Part shown: positions 1 through 8,386 of the stretch, one piece after another
How positions within the stretch are numbered: the first letter of the stretch is position 1
Layout of the letters: each line of letters opens with the position of its first letter
Assembly (NCBI RefSeq): GCF_947499945.1
Contig: NZ_CANMQD010000001.1
Span: 806,001 to 870,000 of the forward strand
Reading direction: 5' to 3'
DNA from: an uncultured Sulfitobacter sp.
Lineage (GTDB): Bacteria; Pseudomonadota; Alphaproteobacteria; Rhodobacterales; Rhodobacteraceae
Length of the DNA: 64,000 bases
Program-made: the position numbers and the translations under genes
The notes under the pieces: generated by a model
The model's database searches: none
What the model saw: only the letters and a program-made list of their open reading frames with translations
What the model was told of the DNA's origin: nothing

Positions 1-618
1 GCGGTCCACACGGTGCATCTGCAACTTATCTTCAGTCGCCGCCCGCATAAGCGGTGCGGCGCCTTTGCCCTTCTCCCCCAACCACAGCGCCCAATCATCG
101 GCCTCAACGACCACGGGCATACGGTGATGAATCTCTTGCATGGTGGCATTTGCCCCGACAGTGAGAGCAGCGACTGTTCGCATGTCCTCCCCTCTTTGTG
201 GGTCTGTCCAGTTTTGCCATAATGCAGCCAAGGCTAAAGGTGCACCATCGCTGCGCGTGATGTACCATGGATCACGTGCGCCTTGTGCATCCTTGGTCCA
301 TTCATAAAAACCGCTGGCCACGATTAGCACCCGACGCGCATGGACAGCACTCCGGAATGCAGGCTTTTCCAGCACCGTCTCGGCGCGTGCGTTGATCAAC
401 AGCGGTCCATCGTTTGGCTTCTTGTACCATTGAGGGATCAAACCCCAACGCATCGCTTCCATCCGCCTTGCGCGGTCCTCCCCGCCCGTGATCACCCCAA
501 TCTGGTCAGTTGGACAGATGTTGTAATTTGGCCCTTTCGGCAAGGCGTTGGCAGGCTCTGCCCCAAACATCTGCGCCATCGCCTCAGGCGGCAGCGTCAG
601 CGCCATACGTCCACACAT
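1..618 (-). CDS. SOS response-associated peptidase (SRAP/YedK/HMCES family), 3' end cut by window edge
   Basis: Reading from the ATG at 618 toward the window edge gives 206 uninterrupted codons with no stop, so the C-terminus is missing. The family recognises abasic sites in single-stranded DNA and crosslinks to them through Cys2. The hallmarks are visible: Met-Cys-Gly at the N-terminus (Cys2 is exposed after Met removal), Asn76 in NARAE, Glu106 in FYEW and the histidines of HHRMP at 164-168. All catalytic positions are therefore present. It is divergent from the DUF1203 gene across 121 bp. I looked for an alphaproteobacterial LexA site (GTTC-N7-GTTC) in that spacer and found none. Confidence 0.93.
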   Translation of the reverse strand, partial: MCGRMALTLPPEAMAQMFGAEPANALPKGPNYNICPTDQIGVITGGEDRARRMEAMRWGLIPQWYKKPNDGPLLINARAETVLEKPAFRSAVHARRVLIVASGFYEWTKDAQGARDPWYITRSDGAPLALAALWQNWTDPQRGEDMRTVAALTVGANATMQEIHHRMPVVVEADDWALWLGEKGKGAAPLMRAATEDKLQMHRVDR

Positions 619-739
619 CCGCCCTCTCCCATTGTTCTCGCGACCAGCTTAACGTGCGAACGCGACAGATCAAATGCGCATCATACGGGTCGCCAGCTCA
701 TCGCTCCTTTTGCCATAAGATTGAGAAAGGAGCGCTATC

Positions 740-1027
740 ATGATCAGTATCCCCTATCATCCATTGCCCACTGAGACGGTGGCCACCCTGCGTGACGGCG
801 GCGCGTTTGAAAGTGAAGGTGTACCGCCGATTCTCGCGACAAGTGCAGGCTACCTAGTCAAAGGCTACACTGCGGACGAACGTATCTGCTATGGCACAGG
901 CAAGATCATCGCACCTGAGGCGATAACCACTTACGCCGCCGCTCTTTTGGAGCGGCCTGAAATCGCATTTTTCGATGTCCGCTCGGCCAGTAACAACTGT
1001 TTTTTGACCCGCATCACGCATGCATAA
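740..1027 (+). CDS. DUF1203 family protein, internally shortened
   Basis: The product has 95 residues, whereas DUF1203 proteins are usually about 150. The N-terminal 25 residues (IPYHPLPTETVATLRDGG) and the C-terminal 65 residues (GVPPIL, then YLVKGY, ending NNCFLTRI) resemble the two ends of the family. The central segment, which in relatives carries a Cys-rich turn and the PY-x-ETGPIF stretch, appears to be absent without loss of frame. The start has a good ribosome-binding site (AAAGGAG, 8 bases before ATG at 740). The function of the family is unknown. Whether the short form still folds cannot be judged. The family call is from memory of the pattern. Confidence 0.75.
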   Translation: MISIPYHPLPTETVATLRDGGAFESEGVPPILATSAGYLVKGYTADERICYGTGKIIAPEAITTYAAALLERPEIAFFDVRSASNNCFLTRITHA

Positions 1028-1060
1028 AAAAAGGCGCGTCCCGTTGCAGGGCCGCGCCTT
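1026..1060 (-). terminator. Rho-independent terminator of the 5'-nucleotidase gene
   Basis: The stem AAGGCGCG (1031-1038) pairs with CGCGCCTT (1053-1060). On the minus strand it is followed by a T run, the A tract at 1026-1032 of the plus strand. It lies between two convergent genes. The plus-strand side has only a weak T-rich tail, so it serves mainly the minus-strand gene. Confidence 0.75.
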
Positions 1061-1081
1061 CTGATTCTGTGAAAGGTTGAC

Positions 1082-2638
1082 TTATTTCATCGAAATGCGT
1101 CCGTCAGTATAGGGTTTGTAGGGCGCGTTAGCAGCCAGAAACTCTGCAGTGACGTCGGCCAGATCGGGGCCAAAATCATAGGCGTTCGCCGCAGTTTTGA
1201 ACATGGCGTAACCATCCCCGCCATTGCGCACATAGTTGTTGGACACGACGCCATAGAGTTTCTCCATATCCACAGCTTCGCCACCGATCATAACATCTGA
1301 CACGCGTGAACCCGCAGGAGCGCTTGCATCAAAGGCAAAGCTCATCCCCGCCACTTGTGGGAAGCGGCCTGCGCCCTCTTCAACTTGGCTCACACCATTT
1401 TCGAGCGCTTCAACCAGCACCGCACCTGTGACCTGAAAAGTCGACAGCGTATTCTGGAACGGCAGAACCGTGAGGACATCGCCCATGGTGACCTGACCCG
1501 CATCAATGGAGGCGCGGATACCGCCACTGTTCTGGATCGCAACGCTAACGCCTTGATCGGCGACACGCGCCAGCATCGCATCGGCAATCAGATTGCCCAT
1601 CGTGCATTCCTGCGCACGGCAGACAGCACGGTCACCCCCAATCGGTTCAGGAGTATCGGCCACAACTTTGTTACGGATTTCTTCAAGCGGTGCTGCCATT
1701 TCGGCAATCCGCGCGACGGTTTCCGCATCTTCGGCAACAGAAGCATCAATCAGGATTGGCTCACCTGTTGCTTGTGTGATGTTGCCCTCATCATCGAATG
1801 TGACGTTCAATTCACCGAGATACTTGCCGTAAGCATAGGCCTGAACGATCGCCGTGTTGCCCACCATCGTCGGGTATGGCCCCTCCGCACGCTCGTTTGT
1901 ATTGCTGAGCAGCGTGTTGGAATGGCCGCCCACAATCACATCTACACCCGTCGTCTCGGCTGCAACTTTCTGGTCAATGGCATAGCTTGAGTGGCTGAGC
2001 ACAATGATCTTGTTCACGCCCATCGCCGTCAGCTTGTCAACTTCACCCTGAACCGCGACCACAGGATCGGAGAATTTCACGTTATCGCCCGGACTGGCCA
2101 ATTCATCAGTATCCTGAGGCGTCAGACCAATAAGGCCAATCTTCTCGCCGCCACGCTCGATTACGCTGGATTTGGCAAGTGTGTCAGCCAAAAGCGGCTC
2201 GGCGCTCACATCAGCGTTCGACATCAGAATCGGAAAGTTGACCGCCGACATAAAGGAGGCCAGCACTTCAGGGCCATCATCAAACTCGTGGTTGCCCACG
2301 GTCATGCCGTCATAGCCCAGCTTGTTCATCATTTCGGCGGCCATTTGGCCCTTGTAGTAGGTATAAAACAAGGTGCCTTGAAACTGATCGCCACCGTCCA
2401 CAAGGATGGCGTTGTTGGTCCGGGCATTGGCGTCCTTAATTGCTGTAACCATGCGGGCGGTACCGCCAAAACACTCACCCGCTGTGTTATCTTCAGCACC
2501 ACAAGGACCGTCATATTTGCTAATCGGTTCGAACCGCGCGTGGAAATCATTGGTGTGCAAGATCGTCACTGTGTAGTCGGCGCTGGCCATGCCTGCCGTC
2601 AGGCTCAAGGCGGCGGCGCTCAAAAGGAATCGTTTCAT
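1082..2638 (-). CDS. Secreted bifunctional metallophosphatase/5'-nucleotidase (UshA-like)
   Basis: The 518-residue protein begins with a Sec signal peptide ending ASA at residue 20, so it is expected in the periplasm. The N-terminal calcineurin-type metallophosphatase domain shows TNDFH at 29-33, a DGGDQ metal site at 81-85, GNHEFDDG at 115-122 and GGHSNT near 237. The C-terminal half matches the 5'-nucleotidase substrate-binding domain (IQNSGGIRA, then NNYVRNGGDGY). It probably dephosphorylates extracellular nucleotides, releasing phosphate and nucleosides. That would suit the salvage operon at 26.8-30.4 kb, although this link is an inference. Length is normal for the family. Confidence 0.92.
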   Translation of the reverse strand: MKRFLLSAAALSLTAGMASADYTVTILHTNDFHARFEPISKYDGPCGAEDNTAGECFGGTARMVTAIKDANARTNNAILVDGGDQFQGTLFYTYYKGQMAAEMMNKLGYDGMTVGNHEFDDGPEVLASFMSAVNFPILMSNADVSAEPLLADTLAKSSVIERGGEKIGLIGLTPQDTDELASPGDNVKFSDPVVAVQGEVDKLTAMGVNKIIVLSHSSYAIDQKVAAETTGVDVIVGGHSNTLLSNTNERAEGPYPTMVGNTAIVQAYAYGKYLGELNVTFDDEGNITQATGEPILIDASVAEDAETVARIAEMAAPLEEIRNKVVADTPEPIGGDRAVCRAQECTMGNLIADAMLARVADQGVSVAIQNSGGIRASIDAGQVTMGDVLTVLPFQNTLSTFQVTGAVLVEALENGVSQVEEGAGRFPQVAGMSFAFDASAPAGSRVSDVMIGGEAVDMEKLYGVVSNNYVRNGGDGYAMFKTAANAYDFGPDLADVTAEFLAANAPYKPYTDGRISMK

Positions 2639-2799
2639 GGTAAGTCCCCCATAGGAATGAATGGCCGTATCGTGGCGCTCTGGTGGGACCCTGTCAAAGA
2701 AGATATGCCCTTGGCGTTACGTCACCCTCAGGTCCGCCCATTGCATAGGCGGTGCTTCGCCTCTTGACCGCTGGGTCGCGTGGCGGCATCACGGAACCT

Positions 2800-3150
2800 A
2801 TGCTTATATTCAAATTACTCCGCACCGACGAATGGCAAACTCTGCGCAAAGAGGGCGAAACTACAGGTGCCCCGATTGACGTGGCCGACGGCTATATCCA
2901 CATCTCCACTGCCCAGCAGGTAGCCGAGACTGCATCCAAACATTTCGCAGGCGAGGACGGGTTGTTCCTCGTAGCGCTTGAGACGGACGCGCTTGGTGAA
3001 GCGCTGGAATGGGAGGTTTCGCGCGGCGATGCGCTCTTCCCTCATCTCTACCGCAAACTGACAATGGCCGATGTGATCTGGGCGCAACCGCTCCCCCTTG
3101 AGAACGGCGTGCACCAGTTTCCCGCAGGACTGACGGAGGCCGCACAATGA
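2800..3150 (+). CDS. DUF952 domain protein
   Basis: This 116-residue protein starts MLIFKLLRTDEW at the ATG at 2800. An in-frame upstream ATG at 2752 adds 16 residues unlike the family and is rejected. The segments DGYIHIS, LVALETDAL and ALFPHLYRKL are typical of DUF952, a small single-domain family related in fold to ADP-ribosyltransferase-like proteins, with no assigned reaction. It overlaps the next gene by four bases (ATGA at 3147-3150). It therefore heads a translationally coupled run that leads into pyrD. Confidence 0.87.
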   Translation: MLIFKLLRTDEWQTLRKEGETTGAPIDVADGYIHISTAQQVAETASKHFAGEDGLFLVALETDALGEALEWEVSRGDALFPHLYRKLTMADVIWAQPLPLENGVHQFPAGLTEAAQ

Positions 3151-3578
3151 CCCAATACCGCGATACCGAGCGAGCGCAGTTCGAGATTTTCAAATCCCTG
3201 CCCCGCGACACGCCGATCAATATGCTCAATCTGGTGCAGTTCCACCCGCAAGCCAACTATCCGGCAGATCATCCATTGGCCGCGAAGACGCTTACAGGGG
3301 CCGAGGCCTACGCAAACTACGGCGCCGCCAGCGGCCCCGTCTTGTCTCGCGTTGGGGGGAGCATAATCTGGCGCGGCGAGTTCGAAGTATCGCTCATCGG
3401 CCCGAGCGATGATGCATGGGACGCCATGTTCATCGCACAATACCCGAATGCTGGTGCCTTTCTCGCGATGGTCACTGACCCCGAATACCAAAAAGCAGTT
3501 GTCCACCGCCAAGCCGCAGTTATGAACTCGCGCCTGATCCGCACGGCCCCACTCCCCGCATCGGATATCTTTGCATGA
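3147..3578 (+). CDS. DUF1330 domain protein
   Basis: The 143-residue product has the pattern of the DUF1330 group of ferredoxin-like dimeric alpha/beta-barrel proteins. Visible landmarks are [10 protein letters not shown], the GxEAYxNYG segment and [20 protein letters not shown] near the C-terminus. The biochemical role of the family is not established. The gene overlaps both neighbours by ATGA quadruplets (3147-3150 and 3575-3578), so it is almost certainly co-translated with the DUF952 gene and pyrD. Confidence 0.85.
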   Translation: MTQYRDTERAQFEIFKSLPRDTPINMLNLVQFHPQANYPADHPLAAKTLTGAEAYANYGAASGPVLSRVGGSIIWRGEFEVSLIGPSDDAWDAMFIAQYPNAGAFLAMVTDPEYQKAVVHRQAAVMNSRLIRTAPLPASDIFA

Positions 3579-4618
3579 ACACCATGATTGAGGCGATGGG
3601 CCTGAGTGTACTGCGCAAATTCGATCCCGAAGCGGCGCATGGTCTGGCCATCCGCGCCTTACGCGCAGGGCTGACTCCCAAACCTGGCCCCGTGAGCACT
3701 TCGCGCCTTGCCGTTGATCTTGCAGGCATGCACTTCCCCAACCCTGTGGGGCTTGCGGCTGGTTTTGACAAAAACGCGACTGCGATTGAACCACTGAGTG
3801 CTGCGGGCTTTGGATTTATCGAAGTGGGCGCCGCTACACCCCTGCCCCAACCCGGCAATGACAAACCGCGCCTGTTCCGCCTGACAGAGGACCGCGCCGC
3901 GATCAACCGCTTCGGTTTTAACAATGACGGGATGGACGCGATCTGTAGACGCATCGCTGAGGCCAAACGCACGATTCCCGTGGGCCTCAACCTTGGCGCA
4001 AACAAAACGAGCACAGACCGCGCCGCCGATTTTGCCCGCGTGATGGAAGCCGCTAAAAATCACGTCGATTTCGCAACTGTAAATGTGTCCTCCCCCAACA
4101 CAGAAAAGCTGCGCGATCTTCAAGGCAAAGCGGCTTTGGCAGGCCTGCTCGAAGGTGTCATGGCCGTGCGCGGTGATACGCCCGTGATGCTCAAGATTGC
4201 ACCCGACTTGACCGAGGCTGAGATCGCCGACGTAGCACAAGTGGCTCAGGACGCAGGCGTCGCCGCCATTATCGCAACCAATACAACCCTTTCGCGCGAA
4301 GGTCTGAAATCGATCCATAAGGGCGAAATGGGCGGCCTGTCCGGCGCCCCCCTATTCGAAAAATCCACCCGCGTTCTGGCGCGGCTGTCCACCCTGACAG
4401 ATGTGCCCATCATCGGTGTCGGCGGTATTGGCGACGCAGACCAAGCCTATGCAAAAATCTGCGCCGGGGCATCCGCCATCCAGCTCTACACGGCCTTGGT
4501 TTTTGGAGGCCTCTCGATGGTAGGCGACATCGCACGCGGCATTGACGTGTGTTTGGCGCGCGACGGCTTTGCCTCTGTCGCCGAAGCCGTCGGCAGCAAC
4601 CGCACCGCATGGCTCTAG
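3575..4618 (+). CDS. pyrD: Dihydroorotate dehydrogenase (quinone), class 2
   Basis: The enzyme oxidises dihydroorotate to orotate in de novo pyrimidine synthesis and passes electrons to the quinone pool. At 347 residues it has class 2 length, with the N-terminal helical membrane-association region (residues 1-50). Visible motifs are [13 protein letters not shown], the NRFGFNNDG loop, the catalytic-Ser region [14 protein letters not shown], the Lys of MLKIAPDL, the TNTT segment and the phosphate-binding [15 protein letters not shown]. It is the last gene of a three-gene overlapping unit and converges on a MATE gene. A paired-hairpin repeat lies directly behind its stop. Confidence 0.97.
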   Translation: MNTMIEAMGLSVLRKFDPEAAHGLAIRALRAGLTPKPGPVSTSRLAVDLAGMHFPNPVGLAAGFDKNATAIEPLSAAGFGFIEVGAATPLPQPGNDKPRLFRLTEDRAAINRFGFNNDGMDAICRRIAEAKRTIPVGLNLGANKTSTDRAADFARVMEAAKNHVDFATVNVSSPNTEKLRDLQGKAALAGLLEGVMAVRGDTPVMLKIAPDLTEAEIADVAQVAQDAGVAAIIATNTTLSREGLKSIHKGEMGGLSGAPLFEKSTRVLARLSTLTDVPIIGVGGIGDADQAYAKICAGASAIQLYTALVFGGLSMVGDIARGIDVCLARDGFASVAEAVGSNRTAWL

Positions 4619-4626
4619 GTGCCCGT

Positions 4627-4671
4627 CGGAGTTCTTCGAAACTCTGGGCACAATTTTTCAAAGAAAAATTG
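4627..4671. repeat. Paired-hairpin intergenic repeat, copy 1
   Basis: Two hairpins lie in tandem between the converging pyrD and MATE genes. The first has the stem GAGTT (4629-4633) with AACTC (4640-4644), extended by a wobble pair and a bulge. The second is a perfect 9-bp stem, CAATTTTTC (4651-4659) with GAAAAATTG (4663-4671), around an AAA loop. The same layout recurs at 35165-35211 and 62627-62672, and one hairpin recurs at 22902-22922. It may act as a terminator or mRNA-stabilising element. Confidence 0.6.
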
Positions 4672-4672
4672 G

Positions 4673-5995
4673 CTACCCCGCGGCGGCACGTTCAAGCGCG
4701 GGGTATCGCAAGCCAAGGGTAGCAGCGCGCGCCACAAAAGAGATCAGCATCGACCACCAAAGCCCGTGGTTTCCAATGATCGGAACGAGCACCATCACGC
4801 AAACCACGTAAACGCAAAACGAGACCGCCATCATATTGCGCATGTCGCGGCTGCGTGTGGCACCGACAAATATCCCGTCGAGGATGAAAGCTGTGCAGCC
4901 GATCACAGGTAGAAACACCAGATATGGCAAATAGATCCGCGTGATCTCCCTAATCTCTGGCGATGTGGTCATCAAATCCACAATTATTCCCCCGAACAGC
5001 GCGAAGATAATGCCCATACCTACCGCCGATGCCATAGCCCAACCCCAAACCAACGTTGCGGCACGGCGCAACAACACAGGTTTACGCGCCCCCGCCGCTT
5101 TGCCCACCAGCGCCTCTGCGGAAAAGGCAAATCCGTCCAGCGCATAGCTCGCGATCATCAAGAATTGGATCAACACCTGATTAGCGGCCAGCGTGACATC
5201 CCCCTGCGCGGCCCCCATCAACATGAAGCTCACAAATATCGCCTGAAGCAGCAGGGAGCGGATCAGAATATCGCTGTTCACGCCCATCATCCGCCGCCAG
5301 CGCACACCATCAAACACCGAAGCCCAAGCGCGCCAAGCCGCGTCCGCAAACACCGCCCGACAAAACCACAGCCCCAAGGCAAAGCCGCTCCACTCTGCAA
5401 TCGCAGTGGCAAGGGCAACCCCCTGCACGCCCCAGCCCAGCCCCAGCACAAACCAGACATCCAGCGCGATGTTCAGCCCGTTCATCCACAGTTGTAAAAC
5501 CAGCACAGCCGGCGTACGTTCCTGCGCAATGAGCCACCCCGTGATGCCATAAAGCGCAATCGCCGCTGGCGCAGACCAGATGCGCACAGCCATATACTGT
5601 CGCGCCAGCCCCTCGACTTCTGCACTGGCAGGCGAGACTTGGAACGCCGCCCAGAACAACGCGGCTTGCAAGCCGATGATCACCACCCCCGCGCACAGAC
5701 CGATCATCAGCGCACGGGTCAGCAATGCCGCAACTTCACCGTGGTCCCCCTGCCCTTCGGCCTGTGCCGTGAGGCCCACGGTTCCCATGCGCAGAAACCC
5801 GAACACCCAATAAAACGCCGACAGGATCACAGCACCGATGCCAACCGCCCCAATAGGCGCAGCCAGCCCCATCTGTCCCACCACCCCCGTATCCACAGCC
5901 CCGAGAATCGGCACAGTCGCATTGGACAGCATGATCGGCACCGCAAGGTGCAGCACGCGCCAGTGGGTCAGTTTGTCGGTGTCAGGAGTGCTCAC
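4673..5995 (-). CDS. MATE family efflux transporter (DinF-like)
   Basis: The 440-residue polytopic protein has about twelve hydrophobic segments and the MatE layout twice over. Its N-terminus reads HLAVPIMLSNATVPILGAVDTGVVGQ, interrupted here only by family-typical changes, and GFLRMGTVGLTAQAEG follows the second helix. The DinF-like branch exports drugs or metabolites using sodium or proton gradients. The substrate cannot be read from sequence. It starts 4 bp downstream of the thioesterase gene at 6000, so it is probably the third gene of a minus-strand unit with the two PaaI-type thioesterases. Confidence 0.92.
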   Translation of the reverse strand: MSTPDTDKLTHWRVLHLAVPIMLSNATVPILGAVDTGVVGQMGLAAPIGAVGIGAVILSAFYWVFGFLRMGTVGLTAQAEGQGDHGEVAALLTRALMIGLCAGVVIIGLQAALFWAAFQVSPASAEVEGLARQYMAVRIWSAPAAIALYGITGWLIAQERTPAVLVLQLWMNGLNIALDVWFVLGLGWGVQGVALATAIAEWSGFALGLWFCRAVFADAAWRAWASVFDGVRWRRMMGVNSDILIRSLLLQAIFVSFMLMGAAQGDVTLAANQVLIQFLMIASYALDGFAFSAEALVGKAAGARKPVLLRRAATLVWGWAMASAVGMGIIFALFGGIIVDLMTTSPEIREITRIYLPYLVFLPVIGCTAFILDGIFVGATRSRDMRNMMAVSFCVYVVCVMVLVPIIGNHGLWWSMLISFVARAATLGLRYPALERAAAG

Positions 5996-5999
5996 ATTA

Positions 6000-6512
6000 T
6001 CAGTCGCGGGGCGCGGGCATCACGAAATGACCCATCGCCTGCGCGTACAAGCGGTCCTTGTTGTCCTGCCACGCCTCAACCTGCACCGAAGCATAGCGCC
6101 GCCCCGCCCGTGTAATCCGCGCACGTGCATAGGCATCGCGCGGAAGGCCAGTGCGCAGGTAATCGACTGTGAAATCAACGGTCTTGGGCAAGCGCGGCAA
6201 ATCCGCAGGCGCACGCCCCTCAAGGTCAAGCTTACCCGCCTCCAGATCATCCCACAAATACGACCAGTTCAGCGTCATCACAGCTGTCACTTCGAGAAAG
6301 GCAGCTGTGGCACCGCCATGTAGTGCAGGCAGCAGCGGGTTACCGATCAGCACATCGCGAAACGGCAAAATCCCTGTCAGCTCGTCTCCGCGCCGCTCGA
6401 ACTCGATCCCGAGGAAGCGGATGTAAGGCACAGCTCCCGCCAGCGCCTTGAGTGCTGCATCGCGGCGTTGCTTGATCACCTGGACAGGCTCGGGACGTTT
6501 ACGGACACTCAT
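6000..6512 (-). CDS. PaaI family thioesterase (hotdog fold)
   Basis: This 170-residue protein carries the PaaI-type hotdog signature: GNPLLPALHGGATAAFLEVTAVM near the middle, then VDFTVDYLRTG and YARARITRAGRRYASVQVEAW. The HGG loop preceding the central helix is the usual active-site segment for acyl-CoA thioester hydrolysis. It overlaps the following thioesterase gene by four bases (6509-6512), so the two are co-translated. They may form a heteromeric or sequential thioesterase pair, which is an inference. The acyl substrate is unknown. Confidence 0.9.
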   Translation of the reverse strand: MSVRKRPEPVQVIKQRRDAALKALAGAVPYIRFLGIEFERRGDELTGILPFRDVLIGNPLLPALHGGATAAFLEVTAVMTLNWSYLWDDLEAGKLDLEGRAPADLPRLPKTVDFTVDYLRTGLPRDAYARARITRAGRRYASVQVEAWQDNKDRLYAQAMGHFVMPAPRD

Positions 6513-6931
6513 TTGCGGGCCTCCATGGTGAAAGCACCTGTTGCCGTGGCGACGGGGCGCTCAGTATCCTCATCCAGCGCAACAGCGCGAACAAAGGCAA
6601 CCGAGCGCGTTACGTGATAACACGTGGCGACTGCTGTAATCGTCTGGCCCGGTGTCGCCGCACGCATGTAATCAATCCGCAAATCAATCGTCGCCGTTCC
6701 ACCCGCATTTTCAGGGTGACACATCACCGCCGCGCCACAACAGGTATCCATAAGCGCCGAAACCGCACCCCCATGAATCACACCCGTCACCGGATCACCA
6801 ATCAACTCGTCCTTGTAGGGCATGTTAATCGTGGCAACGCCGTCGCCGATCTCCTGCATCTCCATACCAAGCATGACAGAATGGGGCAGCGCTTCGATAA
6901 ACTGGCGTGCGAACTTTGTCTTGTCGACCAT
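6509..6931 (-). CDS. PaaI family thioesterase (hotdog fold), paralogue of neighbour
   Basis: At 140 residues this is the first gene of the minus-strand unit thioesterase-thioesterase-MATE. It has the same hotdog plan as its neighbour: GDPVTGVIHGGAVSALMDTCCGAAV, then ATIDLRIDYMRAA and ATCYHVTRSVAFVRAVA. The pair looks like an old tandem duplication. The region upstream (6932-7069) separates it from a divergent MerR gene. The association with the nearby acyl-CoA oxidation genes suggests a role in releasing stalled or overabundant CoA esters, but no substrate can be read. Confidence 0.9.
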   Translation of the reverse strand: MVDKTKFARQFIEALPHSVMLGMEMQEIGDGVATINMPYKDELIGDPVTGVIHGGAVSALMDTCCGAAVMCHPENAGGTATIDLRIDYMRAATPGQTITAVATCYHVTRSVAFVRAVALDEDTERPVATATGAFTMEARK

Positions 6932-7069
6932 AGGACCCTTCTTTCGCGCAGTGAAACTATGACCGCACTTTTCGGCCCTTTACAGCGCAAGGCCCGACAA
7001 AGGGCAATAGCAACCGTTGCACATCGCGCGCAGGGCTTTTAGCGTAGAGCTCCGGAGGAAGACATTAAC

Positions 7070-7450
7070 ATGAGCGATGAAACCCGCCTGACCTTCAAGG
7101 AAATGTGCGCCAAGTTTGACGTAACCCCGCGCACGTTGCGGTATTACGAATATATCGAGCTGCTCTCACCCGACCGCGAAGGGCGTACCCGCTTTTACGG
7201 GGCACGTGAACGCGCAAGGATGGAACTGATTCTTCGGGGCCGCAGCTTTGGTTTTGCCCTTGAGGATATTCGTCAGTGGCTTTTGATCTACGAGAATGAA
7301 GGCACCATCGCCCAGATGCAGGCTTGGGTCGAGATGGCGAATGGCCAGCTTGAAGAACTCGCCGAGAAGCGCCGCCAACTCGAAGAAGCCTATACAGAGC
7401 TGACGCGCTTGCGCGACGAAACAGTCACCACATTGGGCGAAAACGCTTAG
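7070..7450 (+). CDS. MerR family transcriptional regulator
   Basis: The 126-residue protein has an N-terminal winged helix-turn-helix with the typical [20 protein letters not shown] segment (about residues 8-28). A dimerising coiled coil fills the last 45 residues (LEELAEKRRQLEEAYTELT). There is no Cys-rich metal-binding loop, so a metal sensor is unlikely. It belongs with the short MerR proteins found beside fatty-acid or branched-chain acyl-CoA oxidation genes in alphaproteobacteria (LiuR-like). Its closest relative here is the MerR at 7945. It overlaps a convergent small gene by four bases. Confidence 0.93.
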   Translation: MSDETRLTFKEMCAKFDVTPRTLRYYEYIELLSPDREGRTRFYGARERARMELILRGRSFGFALEDIRQWLLIYENEGTIAQMQAWVEMANGQLEELAEKRRQLEEAYTELTRLRDETVTTLGENA

Positions 7451-7650
7451 ACCCTTTCGCGCAAAGCCAAGCCTGCTTTCTCGATCTGACTGGCAAGCGT
7501 CAGAATCTCCTCAACAGTATTTGCCGGTGCCTGCTGCGCGATTTCGAACGCAACCGTTTCCACAATTTTTGCGGCCATCAATAGATAGGAGGAAAATCCG
7601 TCACTGCCTTGCTTAGAATTATCGCTAACCACTTGAATATGGGAGGTCAT
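7447..7650 (-). CDS. Small hypothetical protein, 67 residues
   Basis: A longer open frame extends upstream to 7836, but the ATG at 7648-7650 is preferred. It is preceded by a clear AGGAG nine bases upstream, and the residues before it have no protein-like character. The product begins MTSHIQVVSDNSKQGSDG and then forms one amphipathic helical stretch (YLLMAAKIVETVAFEIAQQAP) and a second helix (TVEEILTLASQIEKAGLALRERV). I do not recognise the family. It lies between the two MerR genes on the opposite strand, and its 3' end overlaps the first MerR gene. Confidence 0.65.
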   Translation of the reverse strand: MTSHIQVVSDNSKQGSDGFSSYLLMAAKIVETVAFEIAQQAPANTVEEILTLASQIEKAGLALRERV

Positions 7651-7853
7651 TTTCTCACTCCTGAAACGCATTACGGCCAATCCTGCAAGCACGTGCCGCA
7701 TGATTATACAGACGGATGCGCATAGGGGAGAAATCAAAGGGCTGCCAGACCTTTGGCGCGGAAATTCACGCCAAAGTAGCAATTTCGTCGTGTCAGAAAA
7801 TGGTGCCCTCTTCACGCAAAGTTGACGCAAAGTCATCCAGGGTAAACCTAGAA

Positions 7854-7885
7854 AGTGACGTGAAGTATCACTACGTAAGCTTCAC
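7854..7885. promoter_or_regulatory. Interleaved inverted repeats upstream of second MerR gene
   Basis: AGTGA (7854-7858) pairs with TCACT (7868-7872), and GTGAAG (7860-7865) pairs with CTTCAC (7880-7885). They interleave around TACGTA at 7872-7877. A TTGACG hexamer lies just upstream at 7822-7827. MerR regulators usually bind dyads within promoter spacers, so this is a plausible autoregulatory or beta-oxidation operator. No start site can be assigned from the sequence alone. Confidence 0.35.
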
Positions 7886-7944
7886 TAAAGGCGTTATGCC
7901 TACTCTGACACCGCCTGTTTGACCCAGTCCAGGCCAAATGCGAG

Positions 7945-8349
7945 ATGAATATGAGCACCGATACCTTAACAATCCGAGAGATGTGTGACGCCTTCGACGT
8001 CACCCCCCGCACGTTGCGCTTCTATGAGGCCAAGGAACTGCTGTTCCCCGAGCGGATCGGACAGAAGCGCTTGTTCACCAAACGTGATCGCGCCCGCCTC
8101 AAGCTGATCCTGCGCGGCAAGCGTTTCGGCTTTTCGCTCGAAGAAATTCGCCAACTGCTGGACCTCTATTACAAAGGGGATGGCCAAATGAGCCAACTTC
8201 AGCAAACTTTTGATCTGGCCAGCACGCGGCTCACAGACCTCGAGAAGCAGCGCAGCGAACTGGATGAGGCAATCACTGACTTGCACGAACAACTCAAGTT
8301 TGTCGAAAAAATAATCTCGGCGCAATCCGCAGTGCGCCAAGCTAGCTAA
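7945..8349 (+). CDS. MerR family transcriptional regulator, paralogue upstream of acyl-CoA dehydrogenase
   Basis: The product is 134 residues from ATG 7945; a second in-frame ATG at 7951 is an equally good start. The winged helix-turn-helix ([20 protein letters not shown]) and the [19 protein letters not shown] helix align closely with the MerR at 7070. A C-terminal coiled coil mediates dimerisation. No metal-binding Cys cluster is present. It sits 37 bp before the large acyl-CoA dehydrogenase gene on the same strand, a typical place for a LiuR-type regulator of acyl-CoA catabolism. The effector would be an acyl-CoA by analogy only. Confidence 0.93.
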   Translation: MNMSTDTLTIREMCDAFDVTPRTLRFYEAKELLFPERIGQKRLFTKRDRARLKLILRGKRFGFSLEEIRQLLDLYYKGDGQMSQLQQTFDLASTRLTDLEKQRSELDEAITDLHEQLKFVEKIISAQSAVRQAS

Positions 8350-8386
8350 AGACACCAACACCACATTTGTTTCAGGGAGAAACCAA

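Noticed and set aside
619-739. LexA box before the SRAP gene
   Set aside because: Only one GTTC and one GAAC occur, not with the 7-base spacing required.
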